Below, piece by piece: positions 1 to 6,814 of a DNA stretch of 39,327 nucleotides. A model generated the notes under the pieces. That model had not been told where the DNA came from and did not search any database. It was given only the letters and a program-made list of their open reading frames with translations. A program made the translations under genes and the position numbers. The stretch comes from CAZVWV01 sp964631745 (lineage in GTDB: Bacteria; Bdellovibrionota_C; UBA2361; JBGSMV01). The stretch covers positions 1 to 39,327 of the forward strand of contig CAZVWV010000016.1 of the NCBI GenBank assembly GCA_964631745.1, in the 5' to 3' direction. The number at the start of each line of letters is the position of its first letter. Position 1 is the stretch's first letter.

Positions 1-72
1 CCAATTCCCACCCGGCGTTACCCGGAGTTAATGAGTAGGTACCGTAATCGATCGTAACTGACAAAGATGTAT

Positions 73-117
73 GGAGGGTTTAGTTGGTGGACTAAACCTT
101 TTAGGATTAAACCCTCC
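73..117. repeat. Overlapping, mutually exclusive hairpins downstream of the vWA operon
   Basis: GGAGGGTTTA (73-82) is the exact reverse complement of TAAACCCTCC (108-117). Inside it, GGTTTAGT (77-84) pairs perfectly with ACTAAACC (91-98), so the two hairpins compete for the same bases. The element lies 127 bases past the stop of the vWA gene. On the minus strand no T-run follows, so it is not a canonical intrinsic terminator. Nothing else was recognised in positions 1-243, where the window starts. Confidence 0.6.
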
Positions 118-243
118 GGAAATATCCTGGTTGAAAAACCGTAGTAGGAACTGAGTCGAGTTATTTGGTTGTGGCTCGTGCCACAACACTCGGCTAATTC
201 CTAGTGAACCTGATTGGAGTGAGGACATGGGGTCCTGCCGGCC

Positions 244-1035
244 TCAGTTGATGCCAGCGTCGAACCCCTGCTTTGCGGTGGAGCTGAACGACTGCGTGCC
301 CTGAGCCGCGCTCTTTGAGGCCTTGGAGACCAATCCAAAGGCCTGGCGGATCGAGTGCTTGTCGCTCCCAGGTGTGAGGATCCATTCATCCGGCACACCC
401 ATCTGCTTGGCGATATCCCGGAAGTTGGTTTCGCCGTCATCGATCCCCACGAACGCCACGATGTGGTTCTCGCGGGCCAGCATGCTGCGAACCAACTTGG
501 CCACATCAGAAGGCGTGAACATCGAACCCTTATCGGCGCCGTCGGTGGTGATCACCGTCACGGTGCGGACCGGCACGCCCTGGTTAGCGAACTCCTGCTC
601 CTTGGCGAGCACCGCTCCCAGCACCTTCAAGGTACAGTCGTAGAGCGGAGTGTATCCGGAGGGGTTGTAGTTCTTGGCGGTCAGGCGAGGCGCCTGCCCG
701 AGAGGAACATACCCGTGCAACGTGCCGGCGTTTAGGTAGGCCGTGTGCACCAACACGTCGTCTCCGCTGGCCGATTCGGCCGTGGAATCCAACACCAGGT
801 TGTGACCGTCTCGCACATGCTGGGTGTTACCGTTCATGCGGATGGAGGTCGAATCGTCGTCTTCCATCATCAAGAGGAACACCTCGCTGGCGTTCACGTC
901 ATCAACCGAGATGCCCATGGCCTGTTCGATCTCTGCTCCAAGATCGTGCAGAGCTTGCAGCGAATCTTGGGGGATGTTGCCCTGGCCAGCCGCCTGGCTA
1001 AAGAGCTGATCCACCCGTGTGGTCTTGCTTGACAT
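244..1035 (-). CDS. vWA (TerY/YegL-like) domain protein
   Basis: This is a 263-residue cytosolic protein with a von Willebrand A fold and no signal peptide. The MIDAS metal site is visible: D-x-S-x-S at residues 60-64 (DDSTS), the Thr near 129 (GYTPLYD) and the Asp at 165 (TTDGADKG). The start ATG has a strong Shine-Dalgarno (GGAGGT) and is the only sensible start. It is the last gene of a four-gene minus-strand operon, 50 bp after the cysteine hydrolase. In the known YegI/YegK/YegL or TerY-P triads the vWA protein partners a kinase and a PP2C phosphatase, and both are present upstream. The first 14 bases of the gene are identical to those of the preceding hydrolase (both proteins begin MSSKT). 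GC content is higher here than over most of the window. vWA identity is confident; its role as a metal-dependent adaptor or a substrate of the kinase is inference. Confidence 0.85.
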   Translation of the reverse strand: MSSKTTRVDQLFSQAAGQGNIPQDSLQALHDLGAEIEQAMGISVDDVNASEVFLLMMEDDDSTSIRMNGNTQHVRDGHNLVLDSTAESASGDDVLVHTAYLNAGTLHGYVPLGQAPRLTAKNYNPSGYTPLYDCTLKVLGAVLAKEQEFANQGVPVRTVTVITTDGADKGSMFTPSDVAKLVRSMLARENHIVAFVGIDDGETNFRDIAKQMGVPDEWILTPGSDKHSIRQAFGLVSKASKSAAQGTQSFSSTAKQGFDAGIN

Positions 1036-1085
1036 GACTGTTACCTCCTGTTCCCAGAGTTTAGGGAACTTGTAACGGTGAACTT

Positions 1086-2147
1086 TCAGCTAAGCTTCGG
1101 CATCTCGGGCCAGTCTTCGACGGCTTCGGTCGAGCGCACCACGTGCATGCCCGCCGCCGCGAAGCGCTTGAAGGCCTCGTTTGCCATATCGGTGAAGTCG
1201 ATCACGCCCGGGATCACGACCGGCGAGGTGAGGTCTTCCACGAGGTAGACCTTACGAGCCAGTTCAGGATCCTGAGCCTGGATGCCGCTCAGCAAGTCGG
1301 CGATGGTCCAGGCCACGCAGTGGCTCTTGGCCTGGCCGCAGATGATCAGGCGGTCGTACTTCAGAAGCGTCTCGAGGAACTTCGCGCTGCGGGCCGCAAT
1401 GGCGCGCCGCTGCTGGTCTTCGAGCACTTCCGGCTCGATCACCGAGTAGTTCTCAGTGAGCGGGTTTCCGCCCTTGACGCGGTAGGCGGGCTGACTTCCA
1501 CGCGCGATGGTGTGGAAGTAGATCGCCTCCTGCAAGCTCGGCATGAGCGCGTGATGAATGTCGCCCAGCATGGCATGGTGGGGCCAGATCATGAGCGGAT
1601 ACTTGCCGCCGCCGGTCAGGCTCTCCACGTAGTGCAGGGCATACTGCATCAGGTAGGCGTACTTGGCGGCGTCACCCAGCACGGCGTATGCCATGGCGGG
1701 GTTCACGCTCCAGACGCCCGCCTTCACGTCATCCAACGAGATCAGGGTAGCCGGCGCGGGGTGATTCCCCTGCTGGTCGACCCAGAATGCCCGGTGAAAG
1801 ATCTGAAAGGCAGTGTGCGTGTCGAGGGTCGGCACGATACCGGTGATCACTCGCAGATTGCGATAGATGAACTCAGCCGTCCGCGCCGTATCCTCGAGCG
1901 CTCCGTTACCGGAACGGCCCGCCACATACAGCGCACCGCTAGGGTGGCAGAAGGTGATCTGCGCGTCGATCGGCATGAGCGCGATCTTCACGCGGTCCTG
2001 CGCGGCCGGCTTCAGATTGTGCCTGCGTGCCCACTCAGCCGCCTGCAGCATACGCTCCTCATACGGCACGCTCCAGATCTCTTCGACCTTCTTGGGGTCA
2101 AAGAACGAAGGCGTGTCCAATTCGTAGGACTTAGTCTTGCTTGACAT
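1086..2147 (-). CDS. Isochorismatase/nicotinamidase-fold cysteine hydrolase
   Basis: This is a 353-residue protein, long for a family whose members are usually about 180-220 residues. Family landmarks are in order: catalytic Asp61 in IDAQITF, a metal-site-like D109-x-H111...H118 followed by GNHP, Lys225 in YRVKGGNP, the IWPHH segment near 187-191 (nicotinamidases have WP-x-HC here), and the nucleophile Cys277 in AKSHCVAW. A D-K-C triad is therefore plausible, with activity toward nicotinamide or a related amide likely but unproven. I chose the ATG at 2147 because AAGGAG sits 6-7 bases upstream; a start nine codons earlier has no such site. It lies 44 bp after the kinase gene and 50 bp before the vWA gene, so it belongs to the same transcript. 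GC is 63% at 1261-1320 against 47% at 5881-5940, which may mean a different history. Confidence 0.85.
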   Translation of the reverse strand: MSSKTKSYELDTPSFFDPKKVEEIWSVPYEERMLQAAEWARRHNLKPAAQDRVKIALMPIDAQITFCHPSGALYVAGRSGNGALEDTARTAEFIYRNLRVITGIVPTLDTHTAFQIFHRAFWVDQQGNHPAPATLISLDDVKAGVWSVNPAMAYAVLGDAAKYAYLMQYALHYVESLTGGGKYPLMIWPHHAMLGDIHHALMPSLQEAIYFHTIARGSQPAYRVKGGNPLTENYSVIEPEVLEDQQRRAIAARSAKFLETLLKYDRLIICGQAKSHCVAWTIADLLSGIQAQDPELARKVYLVEDLTSPVVIPGVIDFTDMANEAFKRFAAAGMHVVRSTEAVEDWPEMPKLS

Positions 2148-2191
2148 GGCTGTCTCCTTTCCGCGCTTCAGCACGGAGGACTTGGGTTTGT

Positions 2192-4130
2192 TCAGTGAAC
2201 CATGGTGAGAAGTCTCACCTCTCGCCTACTGACCACGTAAATTCCCTCCCGGCCAAAAAAGAGCGCGTCGCTTGGGCTTAATAGCCCCTTGGTGTCAGGA
2301 AAGCGGGCGCCTTCCTGCATCTTGCCTTGCTCTTCCTGAATCCGTATTAGTCCCTGATCGGTTATCGCAAACAGACAGTTCACACGACCTTGCTTACCTT
2401 TTAGGGTAGCGGCGCATTTTCCGCGCAGCTCGCCAAGCCAGCTGTTGTCCCCTTCTTCTGCTTGGGCTTCGTCCAACACGGAGCCATCCCGCGTCAGAAG
2501 AAAACAACGGTGAATTGTGCGACCTGTTTGTTGAACCGCGACTAGGAACCAGCAGCGCTGGTCGCTGAAGTAACAGGTGGCATCCACGATCTCGCCCACG
2601 ATGCCTGGAAGCTTTACCGTGTCTTTGATTCCAGGGTGCTGGGCATCAAAGACGAAAGCGACCTGCACACCACCGGCGCGATAGAATCCAAAGCCGAACT
2701 CCTCTCCCACCCAGAAGCGTGTCTGGCCAGAGAGCACTTCGCCCATGCTTTTGGGACCGAGGCGATCGTCACGCATAAGACTCCCACGCGAGAGCCAGTA
2801 CATGTGATCGGCATTGGCATCAAAGACCGGCGTCAAACTGCGATAGCTGTCCACCGACAAACGCGCGCCAAACCCTGAGATAGGGTCGTGCACAAGTAGC
2901 TGGCCGGGGGCGGCCATGACAGTTCTTTCGCCGTTTAAGCGATAGCGCAGATCAGGGCGAAGTTCGCCGCTCATGACGACACTGCCGTCTTCGCGCTTGA
3001 ACTCCTTATTTTCATGGTAGAGCCAACGCAGTTTGCCAGACTGCATCGCCGCGCGCAAAATGACTCCAGCGGTGTGAAAGATCCTACGCATCGAGACCGA
3101 GCCACGCACCACCTCCACCAACATCTCAGGCGGAAGCGCCGTCTTACAGTGTGGACAAGCCTTGCGCGCATGCTCTAGCCCACACGTCAGACACTTGGTC
3201 CAACGCAGGCTTTCCAGTAACAGCTGCGGGAATGCTTGGCGCTTATCGTGCACCAGAAGTTCGTCATAGAAGTGCAAGAGCTCATCCGGCAAGGTATCGG
3301 TAGGGATACCTTTTGTGGGGTAACGCACCTCCGGATGTAAGACCGTGATGCGCTTTAGCGGACGTCTGCCGTGCGGCATGCGGTTGGCTGCTAGCTTTGG
3401 TTCGTAGAGGCCTCCGTATGGATGCACCAACAGCAGGCATTCAAAGAGCATTAGCGCGAAGGCGTACCAATCGCTTTGCTCGTTGGGGGGCTTATACTGC
3501 ACCAAACTCTCCAAGCGCGGNNNNNNNNNNGATCAGCGGATCAACGAAACGCACCGTGTAGCTTCGGCCTTGAAAGCCTCCAAACTGCATGCTGTCAGCA
3601 TCAATCACATAGGCCAAAAGATCCTTCTCCAGCACGTTAAGATAGTTGAAGTCCCCAATCACCACCGCAGCGCGGTGAAGCTCGTCAACAGTTCTATAGA
3701 GATCCCGAAAGAGCTCCAGAACCTGATTGTTGTCGACCCCAGCGCGCAGACGCTCGTTTAGCTGAGTGAAAGCTCGTAGGGCTTTTGCACCAGCAACTAG
3801 GTCCATTGTGTATCCGAGCACCCGAGAGCCTCCGCGATTTGTCGCCAAATCACGAGGCACGATCACCCGCTTTGGCAGATTGGTCGGGAACGCTCTGATC
3901 TTTCGCTGCTGCTCGTCTAGCCTGAAGGCCGCTCCTTGCCGGGCAAATTCCGCCTCGGCGTTTGTTCCCTCAAAGTCAGGGTGCGTGGGCGGCTTCCACA
4001 GTTTTAGTACCGTGCCCGGAAACTGCGAACTGATATCGTAAATCTCAGCCTCGCCCCCCTCGCTAAAGGGAGAACTCGGGTCTACCAGCACACGCTGGCC
4101 CCTCACGTAAACTTCCTTCACGCAACTCAC
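2192..4130 (-). CDS. Ser/Thr protein kinase-like protein with zinc ribbon (YegI-like), split by assembly gap
   Basis: Two reading frames on either side of a 10-N gap belong to one gene. The N-terminal part (4130-3531) has a glycine-rich loop (FSEGGEAEIYD), the ATP-site Lys in VLKLWK, a catalytic loop IGDFNYLNVL and the metal motif VIDADSMQFGG in place of DFG. The C-terminal part (3520-2192) resumes with the conserved QSDWYAFALMLFE helix and ends the kinase lobe. It then carries a zinc ribbon CLTC-x8-CPHC and about 300 residues of unrecognised, beta-rich, propeller-like sequence. The start is a GTG overlapping the PP2C stop by 4 bases (GTGA), so the two are probably translationally coupled. 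The frames do not join across exactly ten bases; the gap length is a placeholder. Kinase identity is well supported. The target is unknown; the phosphatase and vWA protein next door are the obvious candidates. Confidence 0.8.
3521..3530. other. Assembly gap (10 N)
   Basis: Ten Ns interrupt the kinase gene between the FVDPLI segment and the PRLESLVQYK segment. Ten bases would shift the frame, so the true length is probably a multiple of three. A fixed 10-N spacer is typical of scaffolding software. The join itself looks correct, because both sides are parts of one kinase domain in the right order. Confidence 0.95.
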
Positions 4131-5005
4131 CCCCTCTCGGTTGGTGTAGCTGTTCGGAGCACCGCCAAGGTAGTGTCATCACGCAGCAGCCCAGATTCTG
4201 ATTCGGGAACTCCCGTGTCCGGGTTGAACCGTCTGACCTCGCGATTTAGCACAGAGAGACGTCGGCGCAAGCCATCGGGATTGCGAAAGTAGCTCTCGTT
4301 TTCCCAAAACTCGCCAAGCGACCCCAGGAACTCATCCTTGCCCGGCACCTTTCTGCCTTCTAGGTTTACAAGATCTGCCGCACCATCCGTCCCAATCAGG
4401 AGCGAATTTAGCTCTGATGTGGGAAGGACCGTGTGAATCTGAAACCGGAGTAACTCAGGCGTTTGGGCAAAGCTGGAGCTCACAAGACCGTAGGCCAAGT
4501 ACGGCGGTCGGTTTTCTGGAAACGGTCCAAGTGCTGTAACCGCACCGTTTATGGCGACCACTCCATCACCCAGAGAGAAAACCAGGGTGTGGCGCGGCGT
4601 CACTAGTACCGCCACCGACGTGAAGAGCAGATAATCCCGAATCACGTTAGCGAATTCCGCCGCGTCGCAGGCCAGCTGCAACGCAAACAACCGAAGTTTG
4701 CGCAAAATCTCGGTTCGAAGACGTTCCACGAACGCTTCCGACACCAGGGCGTCAGAGAGTTCCACTCCGGGCGCTCGGCGGTAGCTTTGAACCAAAGTCT
4801 TCGCCAAAAGCCTGGCTCCTAAACGGGCACCGACTTCGCTATGTGGCGCGCTGCCACAGCCGTCTGTCACAACGGCCGCGATTACCTGCTCTGTTCTCTC
4901 GACGAAGAAGGCATCTTGGTTGTTCCTGCCTAGCAGCACCTCGCCGCGTCCAAGATGGTCACGGCCAGGAATGCTCCCGGCAGCAATTTGAATATTACTA
5001 AGCAT
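4127..5005 (-). CDS. PP2C-type protein phosphatase (YegK-like)
   Basis: This is a 292-residue PP2C-fold phosphatase. Visible motifs, in order, are NNQDAFF (Asp31, metal), AAVVTDGCGSAPHSEVGA (Asp48-Gly49, metal), FSLGDGV, IGTDGAADL and RDDTTLAVL near the C-terminus. These cover the acidic residues of the two-metal centre. The start is the ATG at 5005, with AGGAGG seven bases upstream; a TTG six codons earlier lies over that ribosome site and is unlikely. It is the first gene of the operon and its stop overlaps the start of the kinase gene. It most likely reverses phosphorylation by that kinase, as inferred for YegI/YegK-type pairs. A long structured leader precedes it. Confidence 0.88.
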   Translation of the reverse strand: MLSNIQIAAGSIPGRDHLGRGEVLLGRNNQDAFFVERTEQVIAAVVTDGCGSAPHSEVGARLGARLLAKTLVQSYRRAPGVELSDALVSEAFVERLRTEILRKLRLFALQLACDAAEFANVIRDYLLFTSVAVLVTPRHTLVFSLGDGVVAINGAVTALGPFPENRPPYLAYGLVSSSFAQTPELLRFQIHTVLPTSELNSLLIGTDGAADLVNLEGRKVPGKDEFLGSLGEFWENESYFRNPDGLRRRLSVLNREVRRFNPDTGVPESESGLLRDDTTLAVLRTATPTERG

Positions 5006-5143
5006 TGCAAAACCTCCTGGCAATTTACATCGCCGTTTAAAAAACCTTCAGTAAGCCATCTACCCAATCGATGCTGTACCCAAAGTTGGGTACGGCATTT
5101 CAAATAATTTTAAAGAACCAAAAATCCGCGCGCGAACTCACCT

Positions 5144-5236
5144 AAAAAAAGATAGATCTCTTCGACACCGCCAAAAGTGCGGTCGAACAAGTAAAAACTT
5201 GCGAATAGATCTCCCCTGTCGGACCGTTAAGGTCCG
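5144..5236 (-). promoter_or_regulatory. Structured leader with U-tract, possible attenuator of the PP2C operon
   Basis: Read on the minus strand, the leader has a hairpin CGGACC/GGTCCG (5236-5220). It is followed by two hairpins, CAAGT/ACTTG (5201-5188) and a nine-pair stem TTCGA..CCGC/GCGG..TCGAA (5187-5161), enclosed by two copies of AGATCT (5212-5207 and 5159-5154) that can pair. Three bases later comes a run of seven T (5150-5144). A three-way junction followed by a U-tract is what an intrinsic terminator or riboswitch platform would look like. It ends about 140 bases before the phosphatase start. No known RNA family was recognised. Confidence 0.45.
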
Positions 5237-5351
5237 TGCTTAACTAAGCAGTGATTCGTGCAATACTTTTCGGCCCGCGCTTGAATCAGCACCGGCCCTG
5301 CTGGAGGCGCAGCATTTTAGTTGCGTCTCACATTGCATATTACATGCATAT

Positions 5352-5361
5352 CACATCTATA
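5352..5361 (+). promoter_or_regulatory. CACATCTATA motif copy, candidate regulator site
   Basis: The ten bases CACATCTATA recur in both arms of the inverted repeat at 5441-5486, and an eight-base core ACACATCT occurs upstream of the MarR gene at 6744-6751. All copies flank the regulator gene. That distribution suggests an operator set, but binding is inference. Confidence 0.35.
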
Positions 5362-5440
5362 CGTAGGGGGCAAGAATTTTGTCTAGAGTTTAGTTCCGTG
5401 AAATTAGGTAGTTACTGATTATTTCAAAAATTAATTGATG

Positions 5441-5486
5441 TATAGATGTGTTTTGCGGTTATTTAAACCTGCACAACACATCTATA
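5441..5486. repeat. Perfect 12-bp inverted repeat overlapping the end of the MarR gene
   Basis: TATAGATGTGTT (5441-5452) and AACACATCTATA (5475-5486) are exact reverse complements separated by 22 bases, which themselves hold a GGTT/AACC inner pair. The right arm runs into the stop codon of the tandem MarR gene (TAG at 5484-5482). It could be a factor-independent terminator, although only a weak T-rich stretch follows on the minus strand, or a palindromic operator. Confidence 0.6.
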
Positions 5487-6666
5487 TTCTTTGGCGTCCG
5501 CTGCTTCGGCCCAGGCACGTCTCTAATATATCCTGCCAGCGATCATTGGCGACATTCTGTAGCTCAAAAACGAGGGAATCATTGCTAGGGTCATCTGCGC
5601 GCGTGATCTGAATTCCGCCCAAAACTTCTCCGGCCCTCACTACCGCAAAGCGTGAAACTGTTGGACCGTGCTTTTTCAAACTTTTAGGTCCAAGAATTTT
5701 TGCGATGGCAGCATTTAACTCCCTGGTGCTCGCCTCCACGACCTGGATCTCCGAGTCAATGCTCTCTCCCGCCCTTACCGGCATATCTCTTACTAACCTT
5801 CCTGCCAAATCAACGTAGTCAGAGATTTCATCGGCGCTGAATTCACTTAAGCCTTTTGCAAATAACGCCAGAGCCAGATCTCGTACACTTTCCCATTTTC
5901 TTAAGCCAAAAGGCGTGAGACGCACCTCGAACATCCTGCTATCGTTTACAGAGGGGCGGCGCAATAACCAGCCCTCCTTTTCAAAAGCCAATACAGTGCG
6001 GGTAACAGTGCTCAGATCGATCGGAAGCACCGTGTATAAATCGGAAGCGGAGATGAAGTTTTCTGCCTTCTCAACCAATTCGAAAAAGATCTGGTACTGA
6101 TTAGCATTAAGATCGCTCCCCATCCTGTTGCCACCGGCCGTTCCGAATACCCAACTTAGCCTCACAACCTGAGTATCCAAGGCGTGGCCCGAGTCCATTG
6201 AATTATATTTGGGCGCACCGAGGCCGTTGGCGAACAGCTCTACATATCCGACATAGCGCTTCTGTTCAGAAGCGCTTAAATCTTTTAATAAGTTATCCAT
6301 CAATCGCGCTCGAAAAACCTTTAATGTGGAGAGGCTTTCCTGCCCTCGCGCGCTAATTCTAAGTTTCTTACTGCGTTTGTCTGATTCGGATACAAAGGCC
6401 TTAACTAGTTTTCGAGCTTCAAGGTCGGCAACTATGCGAGAGGCCCAACTCTTTTCAAGCCCCGCTAGCTTAGCTAGATCACGCACATTCTTATCGGGCC
6501 CAGAGGCCAAGATATGCAGTAACGGCGCCTCGGCCAGGCTTAACTTTAAAGCGGATTCTTCCTGCGTGGCAGTTTGCTGCAGCGTTAACATTCTGGTTTT
6601 ACGTTGAAATTTAATATGAGCTTTCCAGAGCGCCTGGGTTCTTTCGGTAAGTTGGGTGGCCTTCAT
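5482..6666 (-). CDS. Tandem MarR-like winged-helix regulator
   Basis: This 394-residue protein appears to contain two MarR-type winged-helix units in one chain. The first is at about 45-105 (APLLHILASG, VRDLAKLAGLEKSWASRIVADLEARKLV, then a wing with SDKRSKKLRISARG). The second is at about 190-255 (YQIFFELVEKAENFISASDLYT, DLSTVTRTVLAFEKEGWL, then NDSRMFEVRLTPFG). Ordinary MarR proteins are about 150 residues and dimerise; this one may be a covalent pseudodimer. The last 90 residues (about 305-394) are a third, unrecognised module, with strands such as SRFAVVRAGEVLGGIQI. The ATG at 6666 has GGAG seven bases upstream; a TTG twelve codons earlier is less likely. It is divergent from the 1001-residue gene, 148 bp away, and probably controls it or itself. 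The ligand is unknown. Confidence 0.75.
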   Translation of the reverse strand: MKATQLTERTQALWKAHIKFQRKTRMLTLQQTATQEESALKLSLAEAPLLHILASGPDKNVRDLAKLAGLEKSWASRIVADLEARKLVKAFVSESDKRSKKLRISARGQESLSTLKVFRARLMDNLLKDLSASEQKRYVGYVELFANGLGAPKYNSMDSGHALDTQVVRLSWVFGTAGGNRMGSDLNANQYQIFFELVEKAENFISASDLYTVLPIDLSTVTRTVLAFEKEGWLLRRPSVNDSRMFEVRLTPFGLRKWESVRDLALALFAKGLSEFSADEISDYVDLAGRLVRDMPVRAGESIDSEIQVVEASTRELNAAIAKILGPKSLKKHGPTVSRFAVVRAGEVLGGIQITRADDPSNDSLVFELQNVANDRWQDILETCLGRSSGRQRI

Positions 6667-6743
6667 GCTTAGCTCCAAAATAGATGATATGCTGGTATTC
6701 AAAAATGGCAGCGCGTTACGCCGCTACTTTAATTACTTGCAAC

Positions 6744-6751
6744 ACACATCT
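6744..6751 (+). promoter_or_regulatory. Partial operator-like motif in the divergent promoter region
   Basis: ACACATCT here matches the core of the CACATCTATA motif found three times at the other end of the MarR gene. It lies in the 148-bp space between the divergent MarR gene and the 1001-residue gene, a natural place for an operator. An eight-base match alone is weak evidence. Confidence 0.25.
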
Positions 6752-6814
6752 TTTTACCCTAAGCAGGTGCGAGATTCAATCCGCATCCAAAGTTGTTGAG
6801 TTTTTCTTGGCAGT

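Larger units (their letters stand above)
5006..5481. other. Intergenic region between tandem MarR gene and PP2C operon
   Basis: No credible reading frame was found in these 476 bases. They hold the structured leader listed separately, a small palindrome GTACCC/GGGTAC (5076-5093), a copy of the motif CACATCTATA (5352-5361) and most of a 12-bp inverted repeat of the same motif. Both flanking genes are on the minus strand, so this region should contain the terminator of the MarR gene and the promoter of the operon. I could not place a convincing -35/-10 pair. Confidence 0.6.

Noticed and set aside
1143..2144. 333-residue plus-strand frame, long and His/Arg-rich
   Set aside because: It lies entirely antisense to the cysteine hydrolase gene, which has clear catalytic motifs. 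High GC keeps the opposite frame open.
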